From Bacteroides sp. (GTDB taxonomy: Bacteria > Bacteroidota > Bacteroidia > Bacteroidales > Bacteroidaceae), in contig JAJQDI010000009.1 in assembly GCA_021202275.1 (NCBI GenBank), positions 310,001 through 374,000 on the forward strand: a stretch of DNA of 64,000 nucleotides. Direction: 5' to 3'. A program made the translations under genes and the position numbers. Below the pieces are notes generated by a model. That model worked only from the letters and a program-made list of their open reading frames with translations. It was not told where the DNA came from and made no database searches. Of this stretch, positions 9,341 through 18,617 are shown one piece after another. How positions within the stretch are numbered: the stretch's first letter is position 1; every line of letters starts with the position of its first letter.

Positions 9341-9867
9341 ACATATACTTTCATAAGGTGATGGAGAACAGGATACAAAATTAAAGATTGAAATCCCTGT
9401 CTGTTTTTCTGAAAAGTCATTTTCTGCTTTTCTGAAAAGTTAGCTCCTTCTTTATTTTATAAGCGTTCCGCATGCGAATTACACTAAAAAAACAATGGTT
9501 TCTGCCAATGAGAGGAGGAAAGGGCTAAAATAGTGATTTATGACGAAAGATCAGAGAAATAAAAAAATAGAAAAACCGTGAGGAAAGGAAAACTTTTTCT
9601 TACGAAAGAAAATTTGTTTTCTACCGAAGAATCCGATCCTTTGCTGAGGATGTAAATAACTTTTTTGTGTAACATAAAATCACGACCGTCTGACAGGCGT
9701 ACGATCCTTACATCCGTTTTACAGAATTCCTTTACCTCCATTCAATAAGTAGACTCTCCGGATAGACCAAAACCGCTAAACTCCTGATTTTGTCAGGTCG
9801 GGTTTACAATCTACGGAATACATCTCCTATAAAACCGTGTATTCATAAAAAAGTAATAATTACTGCG
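9341..9867. other. Intergenic region with one doubtful small frame
   Basis: Over 500 bp between divergent genes. A minus-strand frame at 9538-9741 (67 residues, starting MEVKEFCKTDVRIVRLSDGR) reads protein-like for about 45 residues and then becomes Phe-rich; no domain is recognised and I rate it under 0.3 as a gene. Nothing else is seen apart from the promoter listed next. Confidence 0.5.
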
Positions 9868-9897
9868 TTGCACAAGTGAGGAAAACCGTTAACTTTG
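9868..9897 (+). promoter_or_regulatory. Bacteroidetes-type promoter of the NifU-like/GGGtGRT pair
   Basis: TTG at 9868-9870 (-33 element), 19 bp spacer, TAACTTTG at 9890-9897 (-7 element, consensus TAnnTTTG). Spacing is ideal for the Bacteroidetes housekeeping sigma factor. It predicts transcription start near 9904 and a 5' leader of about 55 nt. Confidence 0.75.
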
Positions 9898-9958
9898 TAG
9901 TCGATTTTAAAACACGGTTACGTAATTTATAGTTTAATCACCAAAAAAAGAGTTAATT

Positions 9959-10660
9959 ATGACTTATTCACACGAAGTGGAACACATGTGTGTTGTGAAA
10001 AAGGGTCCGAACCATGGGCCTGCTCCTATACCCGAAGAAGGCAGATGGGTAAAATCCAAAGAAATCGTTGATATTTCCGGTCTGACACACGGTGTGGGTT
10101 GGTGTGCTCCTCAGCAGGGTGCTTGTAAGCTTACTCTGAATGTGAAAGAGGGGATCATTCAGGAAGCACTGATCGAAACCATCGGATGTTCGGGTATGAC
10201 ACACTCGGCGGCTATGGCCTCGGAAATCCTGCCGGGAAAAACTATCCTCGAAGCATTGAACACAGACCTCGTTTGCGACGCGATCAATACAGCTATGCGC
10301 GAACTTTTCCTGCAAATCGTATACGGACGCACTCAGTCGGCCTTCTCGGAAGACGGACTGCCTGTGGGTGCCGGTCTGGAAGACCTGGGTAAAGGTCTGC
10401 GCAGCCAGGTAGGTACCATGTACGGTACACTGGCCAAGGGTCCCCGTTACCTGGAAATGGCGGAAGGTTACATCACCCGCATCGCCCTGGACAAAAACGA
10501 TGAGATCTGCGGATATGAATTTGTTCACATGGGCAAGTTCATGGATGAGATTAAAAAAGGAACCGATGCAAATGAAGCATTGAAAAAAGTAACCGGTACA
10601 TACGGACGTTTTACCGCGGAAACCGGTGCTGTTAAATTCATTGATCCACGTCACGACTAA
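9959..10660 (+). CDS. NifU-like iron-sulfur cluster assembly scaffold protein
   Basis: 233 residues, cytoplasmic. The middle part resembles the NifU/IscU N-terminal scaffold domain: GVGWCAPQQGACKLTLNVKE followed by ETIGCSGMTHSAAMASE, the latter analogous to the cluster-binding Cys loop of IscU. A C-terminal segment of about 100 residues (GYITRIALDKNDEICGYEFV) is outside the classic domain. It is translated just ahead of the GGGtGRT gene (20 bp gap with a purine-rich AAGGAGG stretch, rare in this phylum), so the two proteins probably work together. Codon usage is more GC-rich at third positions than neighbours, hinting at high expression. The scaffold role comes from family resemblance; no client is known. 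Confidence 0.8.
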   Translation: MTYSHEVEHMCVVKKGPNHGPAPIPEEGRWVKSKEIVDISGLTHGVGWCAPQQGACKLTLNVKEGIIQEALIETIGCSGMTHSAAMASEILPGKTILEALNTDLVCDAINTAMRELFLQIVYGRTQSAFSEDGLPVGAGLEDLGKGLRSQVGTMYGTLAKGPRYLEMAEGYITRIALDKNDEICGYEFVHMGKFMDEIKKGTDANEALKKVTGTYGRFTAETGAVKFIDPRHD

Positions 10661-10680
10661 TTATAAGGAGGAAATACAAA

Positions 10681-11682
10681 ATGGCATTATTTGAAAGTTA
10701 CGATCGTCGTATCGAAAAAGTGAACGCGGCGTTAAACGCCAATGGAATCGCAAGCCTCGAAGAAGCAAAAGCTATCTGTGACGCTGCAGGTATAGATCCT
10801 TATAAAACGTGTGAAGAGACCCAGCCTATCTGCTTCGAGAATGCCAAATGGGCATACGTCGCAGGTGCTGCCATCGCGATCAAAAAAGGGTGTAAAGTAG
10901 CTGCCGACGCGGCCGAAGCGATCGGTATCGGATTGCAGGCTTTCTGTATCCCCGGATCCGTAGCAGAAGACCGCAAAGTAGGTATCGGACACGGAAACCT
11001 CGCTGCCCGTCTGCTGTGCGAAGAGACCAAATGTTTTGCTTTCCTGGCAGGACACGAATCATTTGCTGCCGCCGAAGGTGCGATCAAGATCGCGGCCAAA
11101 GCAGACAAAGTACGCAAGGATCCTCTTCGTTGCATCCTGAACGGACTGGGAAAAGACGCTGCACAGATCATCTCACGTATCAACGGATTTACATACGTAC
11201 AGACTGAATTTGACTATTTCACAGGAGAACTGAAAGTAGTTCGTGAGATCGCATATTCCGAAGGCGAACGCGCGAAAGTGAAATGCTACGGCGCAGACGA
11301 TGTGCGCGAAGGAGTAGCCATCATGCGTAAAGAAGGTGTGGATGTATCTATCACAGGTAACTCTACCAACCCGACCCGTTTCCAGCATCCGGTAGCAGGT
11401 ACTTATAAAAAAGAGTGTCTCGAAACAGGCAAACAGTATTTCTCTGTGGCTTCCGGCGGTGGTACTGGACGTACATTGCATCCGGACAACATGGCTGCCG
11501 GACCAGCTTCGTACGGTATGACCGACACCATGGGACGTATGCACGGTGATGCTCAGTTCGCAGGCTCTTCCTCGGTTCCCGCTCACGTGGAAATGATGGG
11601 ATTCCTCGGTATGGGTAACAACCCGATGGTAGGTGCTACCGTAGCGGTTGCCGTAGACATCGCTACTGCTCTGAACAAGTAA
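10681..11682 (+). CDS. GGGtGRT protein, conserved family of unknown function
   Basis: 333 residues, soluble. It is named for the conserved SGGGTGRTLHPDNMA motif, found here about 60 residues from the C-terminus. Other conserved-looking stretches are GIGHGNLAARLLCEETKCFAFLAGHESF, quoted by its ends GIGHGNLAA and FLAGHESF, and RINGFTYVQTEFDYF. Cysteines at several positions (EETQPIC, CKVAADAA, ETKC) could hold metal. The biochemical role is not known to me. Tight linkage to the NifU-like gene and the strong promoter suggest an abundant iron-sulfur or redox-related function. A clear terminator follows, so the two genes form a complete operon. Confidence 0.9.
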   Translation: MALFESYDRRIEKVNAALNANGIASLEEAKAICDAAGIDPYKTCEETQPICFENAKWAYVAGAAIAIKKGCKVAADAAEAIGIGLQAFCIPGSVAEDRKVGIGHGNLAARLLCEETKCFAFLAGHESFAAAEGAIKIAAKADKVRKDPLRCILNGLGKDAAQIISRINGFTYVQTEFDYFTGELKVVREIAYSEGERAKVKCYGADDVREGVAIMRKEGVDVSITGNSTNPTRFQHPVAGTYKKECLETGKQYFSVASGGGTGRTLHPDNMAAGPASYGMTDTMGRMHGDAQFAGSSSVPAHVEMMGFLGMGNNPMVGATVAVAVDIATALNK

Positions 11683-11710
11683 GCTAAGCAGATAATTCTG
11701 AATATAGATG

Positions 11711-11745
11711 AAAAGCCTGTGTCTGTATCACAGGCTTTTCTTTTT
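11711..11745 (+). terminator. Rho-independent terminator of the GGGtGRT operon
   Basis: Stem AAAAGCCTGTG (11711-11721) pairs with CACAGGCTTTT (11729-11739) around a 7-nt loop, followed by TCTTTTTG. Located 28 bp after the stop codon. Confidence 0.88.
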
Positions 11746-11824
11746 GATCCCTACACTCCTTCTGAACAAAATGTGCCCGACGGTTATTATTATATATACA
11801 TACATTTTCCTATAAACAGCCCTC

Positions 11825-12217
11825 ATGGAAAACAGGATCACTCCCCAGCAGATCACTCACTTAGAGCCCAGACAGATCTTTGTCTTCGGAAGTAATGAAG
11901 CAGGACACCACGGCGGTGGCGCGGCACGCCTCGCTTTCGTGAAATGGGGTGCTCAATGGGGCAAAGGCACCTCCCTGCATGGAAAGACCTACGCCATTCC
12001 TACCATGCAGGGAGGAGTAGAAACGATACGTCCCTATGTAGACGAATTCATTGAATTTGCCCGCAACCATCCGGACCTTACCTTTCTGGTAACAGAGATC
12101 GGTTGTGGTATCGCAGGCTTCACTCCCCAACAAATGGCTCCGCTTTTCACAAAAGCGAAAGATGAGAACAACATCTGGTTGCCACGCCGTTTCCGGGAGG
12201 TGCTGCAAACAAAATAA
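11825..12217 (+). CDS. Macro-like (A1S_2505-type) domain protein
   Basis: 130 residues, a single small domain. The N-terminal IFVFGSNEAGHHGGGAARLA and the later VTEIGCGIAGFTPQQMAPLF resemble glycine-rich nucleotide-binding loops of macro-domain-like folds; I recall this type being annotated as A1S_2505 phage-related non-structural protein. Such domains bind ADP-ribose or related nucleotides, but for this family that is inference. No phage genes lie nearby. It stands alone between the GGGtGRT terminator and the two-component system on the same strand. The gene is real by composition; the function is open. Confidence 0.78.
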   Translation: MENRITPQQITHLEPRQIFVFGSNEAGHHGGGAARLAFVKWGAQWGKGTSLHGKTYAIPTMQGGVETIRPYVDEFIEFARNHPDLTFLVTEIGCGIAGFTPQQMAPLFTKAKDENNIWLPRRFREVLQTK

Positions 12218-12341
12218 CACACAAGGATCCGGATCCGGAAGCACATTCTAGCCATCTACACACCGCGTAAATAAGAAGAATCATTTTCTCCCTTGAGCAG
12301 AGTTTATTATCTTTGTTCCATTAATCATTTATATACATCCT

Positions 12342-13031
12342 ATGATCCGTATTCTTGTAGTCGAAGACGAACAACGCGTGGCAGAACTCCTGCAACGAGG
12401 CCTGGAAGAGACGGGCTACCAGGTAAGTCTGGCATACGACGGACAAATGGGATTACGTCTGTTCCGGAGCGGAGAATACCAACTGGTCATTTCAGATATT
12501 ATCCTTCCCAAAATGGATGGCTTCGAGCTATGCAAAGAGATCCGGCAGATAAACACAAAGATCCCGATCCTGATGCTCACTGCACTGGGAACTACCAACG
12601 ACAAACTGGAAGGATTTGATGCCGGAGCAGACGATTATATGGTGAAGCCGTTTGATTTCCGCGAACTGGATGCCCGCATTCGTGTACTCCTCAAACGAAG
12701 AGATCTGGAAGCAACGGACAACAAGGCCAGAGAGCTCAACTACGCCGACTTGAAGATCGACCTGCTCAGCAAAAGTGTCTACAGAGGAGAACAGGCCATA
12801 CACCTCTCCCCCAAAGAGTACAACTTGTTGGTATATATGGCCGAAAATCCAGAGAGAGTGCTCTCACGCGTAGAAATAGCAGATAAAGTATGGAACACTC
12901 ATTTTGATACCGGGACCAACTTCATAGATGTGTATATCAACTATCTCAGAAAAAAGATAGATAAGAACTTTCCAGTAAAACTGATCCATACCAAACCAGG
13001 TATGGGATCCATATTCAAAACAGAAGAATGA
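12342..13031 (+). CDS. OmpR/PhoB family response regulator
   Basis: 229 residues. Receiver domain at 1-120: acidic pocket VVEDEQ, phosphoacceptor Asp in LVISDIILPKMDG (about residue 51), Lys in MVKPFDF. The C-terminal winged helix (about 130-227) contains the usual HLSPKEYNLLVYMAENPERVLSR block. It overlaps the kinase gene by 4 bp. A TATCTTTG -7 element at 12308-12315 lies 27 bp upstream of the start. The best visible target is the set of four TCTAA repeats before the MgtA gene (15044-15081), since the operon lies directly upstream of it. The regulatory link is inference. Confidence 0.94.
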   Translation: MIRILVVEDEQRVAELLQRGLEETGYQVSLAYDGQMGLRLFRSGEYQLVISDIILPKMDGFELCKEIRQINTKIPILMLTALGTTNDKLEGFDAGADDYMVKPFDFRELDARIRVLLKRRDLEATDNKARELNYADLKIDLLSKSVYRGEQAIHLSPKEYNLLVYMAENPERVLSRVEIADKVWNTHFDTGTNFIDVYINYLRKKIDKNFPVKLIHTKPGMGSIFKTEE

Positions 13032-14395
13032 AAATACGCACCCGACTTACGCTACGTTACAGTGGTGTCACCGCCGCAGTACTGCTGCTATTGGTATTGT
13101 TTATCTATCTGTTTTCGGAACGTAACCGGAGCAACGAATTTTTTCGTGACCTCAAAAAAGAGGCCATCACCAAAGCACACCTCTTTCTCGAGAACCGGGT
13201 AGACGCGGAGACCATGCAATCCATTTACCTCAACAACAGAGAATTCATAGACGAGGTAGAAGTTGCTATCTACGATACCGGATTCAATCTCCTCTACCAC
13301 GATGCCAAACAGATAGATATCGTGAAAGAGACAGCGGAAATGATCCAACGCATTCAGGAAGAAAAGTCCATAGAGTTTTATCAGGACGAATATCAGGTAG
13401 TAGGTCTGGTCTATCCCTATCAGGGAAACTCTTATATCCTGACAGCAGCTGCATACGACGGATACGGCAAAGCCAAAGAAGAGACCCTTCGCACAATGCT
13501 GATCATACTTTCGATGATCGGACTGCTGGTGATCATCGTTGTCGGGTATCTCTTATCGCGCAGCGCGCTGGCACCTGTATCGGGCATGGTCCGCGAAGTG
13601 GAGGCCATCACAGCCTCTAATCTGGACAACCGGGTAGCCGTGAAAAGAGAACAGGACGAACTGGGCGAACTGGCCGTCACCTTCAATCACATGCTGGATC
13701 GTCTGGAGAGCTCTTTCGAGTCTCAAAAAATGTTTGTCAGCAATGTTTCTCACGAACTGAGAACGCCCATGGCTGCCCTGACGGCTGAGTTGGAACTGGC
13801 ATTGCTCAAAGAACGTACGCAGGAAGAATACAAAGCAGCCATCAGACACGCGCTGGAAGATACCCGCCAGCTCAAGAATCTGACAGAAGGCCTGCTCAAC
13901 TTAGCCAAGGCAGACTACCTCCCCGAACGCATAGCCATGCAGCAAGTGCGATTGGATGAACTTCTGCTGGATGCCTGCGAATTGGTATTAAAAGCACATC
14001 CCGAATATACAATAGAGTTGCTCTTTGAAGAAGAATCCGATGACGACTCCCTCATTACCATATGGGGCAACAGCTATCTGCTGACCACTGCTTTTCTCAA
14101 CCTGATGGAAAACAACTGCAAATTCTCGGAAAACAAGACCTCTACCGTACGCATCACTTTCTGGCAGGGCAAAGCGATCATACGCCTGTCTGATACGGGA
14201 ATAGGGATCCCCGCGGAAGATCTCAAACAGATATTCTCACCTTTTCACCGGGGCAGCAATCGTCAGTATGCCCAGGGACACGGGATAGGCATGGCACTGA
14301 CACACAAAGTCATACTTCTGCACAAAGGTACTATACATGTAGATTCACAGCCCGGCGAAGGTACTGTATATACATTGGAGTTTTCTCATATCTGA
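13028..14395 (+). CDS. HAMP-domain sensor histidine kinase
   Basis: 455 residues. Two transmembrane segments (about 14-35 and 156-177) enclose a periplasmic sensor of about 120 residues without recognised domain. A HAMP segment (APVSGMVREVEAITASNLDN) and the dimerisation domain with FVSNVSHELRTPMAAL (phospho-His) follow, then the ATPase domain with N-box LMENNCKF, the DTGIGIP G1 box and HGIGMALTHKV. It partners with the response regulator, whose stop overlaps its start (ATGA). The signal is unknown; proximity to an MgtA-type pump suggests divalent cations or envelope stress. Confidence 0.94.
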   Translation: MKIRTRLTLRYSGVTAAVLLLLVLFIYLFSERNRSNEFFRDLKKEAITKAHLFLENRVDAETMQSIYLNNREFIDEVEVAIYDTGFNLLYHDAKQIDIVKETAEMIQRIQEEKSIEFYQDEYQVVGLVYPYQGNSYILTAAAYDGYGKAKEETLRTMLIILSMIGLLVIIVVGYLLSRSALAPVSGMVREVEAITASNLDNRVAVKREQDELGELAVTFNHMLDRLESSFESQKMFVSNVSHELRTPMAALTAELELALLKERTQEEYKAAIRHALEDTRQLKNLTEGLLNLAKADYLPERIAMQQVRLDELLLDACELVLKAHPEYTIELLFEEESDDDSLITIWGNSYLLTTAFLNLMENNCKFSENKTSTVRITFWQGKAIIRLSDTGIGIPAEDLKQIFSPFHRGSNRQYAQGHGIGMALTHKVILLHKGTIHVDSQPGEGTVYTLEFSHI

Positions 14396-15043
14396 TCCCT
14401 GTTTTTACAACCTGATCCTGGCCTTTTATAAAAAGATACACAAGGATCCCCCTTTTACTTCCCGGTTACATTTGTAATCCAATCAGGCAATATACTGACT
14501 TTTTGATCTGTTTTTCGGGTTTTCTCTTTTCTTTACTTCATAACAAAAAGAGCAATCAGAAACCAAAAACGCATACAAACAGCATATAAATTCTATTTTT
14601 CGTATAAAAAACACACAAATCATATACTTTTCACGCCAGTTAGGTTGCGGAATCTGAGCGCTCAAACTCCCGGAATTGACAAGTCTGATTCCGGATCTTG
14701 ACAGGTACAATTCAAAACACTTACATAGAACAGACTAAACTTGTAAATAAAACCGACTTTTCAAGCTAAAACAAGGAAATTTACATCCACTTTCAAACTA
14801 ACAAAAGTTGCCATTATAAGAAAAAAAATACGACATCTTATCACCGAATCACAACTGTAAAAATCATTTCCACACATATAAAACACTTAAACGAACAGAA
14901 AGGATTCTCCTAGCCCATCACCATTCGTCTGTTTCCTGCAAATGAAACAGAGATCCGGAATAACGCAATTCTCACGATCGGATCTATCAAATTGTCATTT
15001 TGTCGATCGCGAAAAAGAAACCACAGATACGTTCAGAAACTCT
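14396..15043. other. Long intergenic region before mgtA, with short 22-bp-period repeat
   Basis: No gene is supported. At 14654-14719 three 22-bp units begin CTGAG, TTGAC and TTGAC (14654, 14676, 14698), and a perfect inverted repeat CCGGAAT/ATTCCGG (14670-14676, 14688-14694) overlaps them. This echoes the larger arrays at 26891 and 58990. The AT-rich stretch 14720-15000 shows nothing I can name. Confidence 0.5.
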
Positions 15044-15112
15044 TCTAATTGTTTTCTAATAGCACTCTAACTATACTCTAATCCCTTTTTGAAAAAGCGA
15101 GAACTAATTTTG
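15044..15112 (+). promoter_or_regulatory. Four phased TCTAA direct repeats plus -7 element upstream of mgtA
   Basis: TCTAA occurs at 15044, 15055, 15066 and 15077, each exactly 11 bp apart, one helical turn, as expected for binding of OmpR/PhoB-family dimers. The -7 element TAATTTTG is at 15105-15112. The expected -33 position (about 15083) reads CCC, so the promoter probably depends on an activator sitting on the repeats. The leader before the ATPase start is about 110 nt. Repeat and spacing are seen directly; activation by the neighbouring response regulator is inference. Confidence 0.7.
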
Positions 15113-15228
15113 CCACATCCTACTTACACGCACATAGAGTACCTGTGGAACAATAACCAGCAAAACAGCAATTTAGCGATAGATTGTAGCCACCAAACAA
15201 CAAACATATGTTCAAAAGATAAACAGTC

Positions 15229-17882
15229 ATGATCCGGAGAAAAAAAAGAAACCGTAAAGCACCGGCCTTCAACAGCGAGAAGGTTTTCCTGGCAGCATCT
15301 CAATCTTTAGAATCGGTAAACACCTATTTTCAAACCACCTCCCATGGCCTCACCCATGAAGATATCAAAGTGCGCCAACGCCTGTATGGTACCAATGAGA
15401 TCATACACGAACGGAAGCAAAATCCGATCCTTATGTTCTGCAAGGCCTTCATCAACCCTTTTATCGGGGTCTTGATGGTGCTTGTAATGGTCTCCCTGGT
15501 TATCGATGTGCTGCTGGTCGCTCCCGAAGAACGTGAGTGGACCAGCATATTAGTCATCACCATCATGGTGCTGTTGAGTGTGATCCTGCGATTCACACAA
15601 GAGTGGCGATCGGGAAAAGCTTCCGAGACCCTCAAAAAAATGGTAAAGAACACCGCCAGTGTTTATCGCGACGATAGCCTGAGCAGTCGTGAGGTAAACA
15701 TCACGGAACTTGTGCCGGGAGATGTGGTGTATCTCTCGGCGGGTGACATGGTTCCGGCCGACATAAGGATCATTGAGTCGAAAGACCTGTTTGTGAGCCA
15801 ATCCTCTCTTACAGGGGAGTCAGATGCCATTGAGAAGCAAGCGGTCCTGCCGCGGAAAGGAGTACGAAGCGGCAGTGTACTGGAACTGGACAACATCTGC
15901 TTCATGGGTTCAAATATAGTGAGCGGAGCCGCGCGCGGAGTGGTATTTGCCACGGGAAAACATACCTATCTGGGCACCATAGCCAAAAGTATCGTAGGAG
16001 TACGCGCGCAGACGGCCTTCGACAAAGGGATCAGTAACGTCAGCCTGCTATTGATCCGCTTTATGCTGGTGATGGTACCTTTTGTTTTCCTGGTCAACGG
16101 CATCACCAAAGGAGATTGGTTCGAAGCCTTTATTTTTGCCGTATCCGTGGCAGTAGGACTGACCCCAGAAATGCTGCCCATGATTGTAACAGCCAATCTC
16201 TCCAAAGGGGCATTGGTGATGGCGCGCAAAAAAACAATCGTAAAGAACCTGAACGCCATCCAGAACTTCGGAGCCATGAACATCCTGTGTACGGACAAGA
16301 CAGGTACACTTACCAGAGACCAGATCATCCTCGAACGCTACATAAATTCCGACGGAAGTCAGGACGATAAAAAGCGGGTGTTGCGTCATGCTTTTTTCAA
16401 CAGCTATTTCCAGACCGGCCTTAAAAATCTGATGGATCGCGCCATCCTGTCACACATACAGGAACTGGGCCTGGAGCATCTCAAAGAGACCTATACCAAA
16501 ATAGACGAGATACCCTTCGATTTCACCCGGAGACGCATGTCGGTCATCGTGGAAGACAAACAGGGAAAATGCCAGATCATCACCAAAGGAGCCGTAGAAG
16601 AGATGCTCGCGATCTGCACCCATACAGAATACAACGGAGAGGTACACCGGCTCACGGAAGAGTTGCGTGAGAAGGCATACAAGATCTGTGAACGCATGAA
16701 CAAAGAGGGCATGCGCGTATTGGCAGTGGCTCACAAAAGCTGGGTGGGAAAAGAAAAAGAATTCTCCATTGCCGACGAATCCGAAATGGTACTGATCGGC
16801 TATCTAGCCTTTCTGGACCCCCCAAACCATCGGCAGCGAATGCCATCCATCAGTTGCACGAACATGGAGTGGAGGTAAAAGTACTGTCCGGAGACAACAC
16901 AGCGGTGGTGAAAACCATTTGCCGGCAGGTAGGAGTAGATACGACACATACCCTTACCGGAACAGATATCGAAGCCATGAGCGACGAAGAGCTGAAAGAA
17001 AAAGCGCTCCGGGTGAAGATCTTTGCCAAACTCACTCCCATGCAGAAGACACGCATCATCACTTTACTACAGGATTCCGGAAATACCGTAGGTTTCCTGG
17101 GCGACGGGATCAACGATGCCTCCGCCCTGCGCCAGTCCGATGTCGGTATTTCCGTAGATACCGCTGTGGATATAGCCAAAGAAAGCGCGGACATCATCTT
17201 ATTGGAAAAAGACCTGATGGTACTGGAAGCAGGGGTCATAGAAGGCAGAAAAACCTTCGGCAACATCATGAAATACATAAAAATGACAGCCAGTTCCAAT
17301 TTCGGAAATATGTTCAGTGTATTGGCCGCAAGCGCGTTTCTACCCTTCCTGCCAATGCTTCCCATCCACTTGCTGGTACAAAATCTGCTTTACGACGTAT
17401 CGCAGACAACGATTCCCTTCGACAGAATGGACCCCGAATACCTGCGTAAACCCCGGCGCTGGGACGCCTCAGACCTGAGTCGTTTCATGATCTGTATAGG
17501 CCCCATCAGTTCCATTTTCGACATCGCTCTTTTCCTGGTGATGTGGTATGTCTTTGCCTGTAACTCTCCGGAACACCAGGCACTGTTCCAGTCCGGCTGG
17601 TTTGTAGAAGGGCTTTTGTCGCAGACACTGATCGTACATATGATACGTACCCGCAAAATTCCTTTTGTCCAGAGCTGTGCCTCCTGGCCTGTCACCGGAC
17701 TCACCATCCTGATCATGGGAGTAGGGATCCTCCTGCCTTTTACAGGCATCGGAAACTCCATTGGTCTTGTTCCTCTTCCATGGAGCTATTTCCCCTGGCT
17801 GATCGCCATACTGCTCAGCTATTGTATACTGACACAATTTATCAAGAACCTTTATATAAAACATTTCACCAGATGGCTGTAA
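15229..17882 (+). CDS. mgtA: Magnesium-translocating P-type ATPase (MgtA/MgtB type), frameshifted
   Basis: Restored length is 884 residues, normal for MgtA, an inner-membrane pump importing Mg2+ at the cost of ATP. Domains: cation-ATPase N-terminus (20-70), first membrane pair, actuator with LTGES (194-198), the LTPEMLPMIV segment (311-320) typical of Mg pumps, phosphorylation site DKTGTLT (Asp356), nucleotide-binding domain, hinge GDGINDA and C-terminal membrane helices. One base is missing in a C6 run at 16818-16823: the upstream frame reads FLDPP then stops at 16878, and the downstream frame resumes with HEHGVEVKVLSGDN. With C7 the frame continues as FLDPPKPSAANA. An MgtA-like activator site precedes the gene and a small membrane frame follows. 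Confidence 0.93.
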
Positions 17883-17890
17883 AACGGCTG

Positions 17891-17933
17891 CCTGCATCGG
17901 AGAGAGCGAATTCGCTCCTCTCTCCGACCGCAG
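17891..17933 (+). terminator. Strong hairpin between mgtA and the small downstream frame
   Basis: TCGGAGAGAGCG (17897-17908) pairs with CGCTCCTCTCTCCGA (17913-17927) with one bulge, and outer CTGC/GCAG can extend it. No T tract follows, so it may be an attenuator or mRNA stabiliser instead of a full terminator. It ends just ahead of the ATG at 17936. Confidence 0.5.
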
Positions 17934-17935
17934 GA

Positions 17936-18076
17936 ATGATCCATTCTTTTATATTCAGTATTCACTTTATTCTATTCTTTATGGACCTCTTCATCTATCT
18001 GTTGATATACGTGATCGGCTGCGTATCTATCATGGGGAAACTGAGCCGACACAGCAAACGTCACCATCGGAAATAG
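17936..18076 (+). CDS. Possible 46-residue membrane protein downstream of mgtA
   Basis: A short frame with a long hydrophobic stretch (FIFSIHFILFFMDLFIYLLI, residues 5-24, continuing through YVIGC) and a strongly basic tail (KLSRHSKRHHRK). One transmembrane helix with the positive end inside is expected. It begins 53 bp after the mgtA stop. Small single-helix proteins such as MgtS and MgtR stabilise or degrade Mg transporters in enterobacteria, so the position is suggestive, but there is no sequence evidence for homology. T-rich DNA can give such frames by chance. Confidence 0.4.
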   Translation: MIHSFIFSIHFILFFMDLFIYLLIYVIGCVSIMGKLSRHSKRHHRK

Positions 18077-18566
18077 AGCTGTTCTTCTTTCTCACTCCTG
18101 TGGCACTTTCCCGTGGATGAGTTATCTAAAGCTGTTCCTGTACAGAACTCTATGGATCCGGCCCGGTTCGATAAAAGTTTTCCGGCTCTTTTTTAAAAAT
18201 AATATTTTCTTTAACGGCTATGGAGTGAAATCGTATCACATATCCTCTCCTTTTCCTCTCCCTTCTTCACTAATTTCTCTGATCAGTTCCCTGTCACCGA
18301 TACAGGTTCCCCGTTTCTCTCTGCTTCCACTTCCTGTTCCCTCCATCCTCACATCTTTCTATTCCGGGAATGGCTTTTCCATCCGCTTTTCCCACCTCCG
18401 CGGAGAAAGATCGGCCCAAAAAACAGATGCATATCTAAGGAATAAAGATGCATATTCCGTGTGTAAAATGTATAAAATAGTCTTTTTACATGCCACAATA
18501 GTCCAAATGGACTTATATCTCCCCTAAATGCGATAATATACACGGATATTGTTAACACATCTTAAT
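18077..18566. other. Intergenic region before the polysaccharide locus
   Basis: About 490 bp. A pyrimidine-rich stretch (18240-18400) encodes a chance plus-strand frame of low-complexity composition that I do not accept as a gene. No hairpin, RNA or repeat recognised. Confidence 0.5.
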
Positions 18567-18574
18567 TACGTTTG
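18567..18574 (+). promoter_or_regulatory. -7 promoter element (TACGTTTG) of the GH105/SusCD operon
   Basis: Matches TAnnTTTG, 43 bp before the start of the GH105 fusion gene. A TTG at 18549-18551 lies somewhat closer than the ideal spacing, which would suit a promoter needing the HTCS activator. Confidence 0.5.
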
Positions 18575-18617
18575 TACACAGAATATGATAACCTGATTAA
18601 GAAATTAACCTTAGAAA

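Noticed and set aside
9968..10654. 228-codon minus-strand frame
   Set aside because: Exactly antisense to the NifU-like gene, which has promoter, family motifs and operon context.
18117..18527. 136-codon plus-strand frame
   Set aside because: Low-complexity Ser/Pro/Leu composition from a pyrimidine-rich stretch, no domain, and it runs close to the promoter of the GH105 gene.
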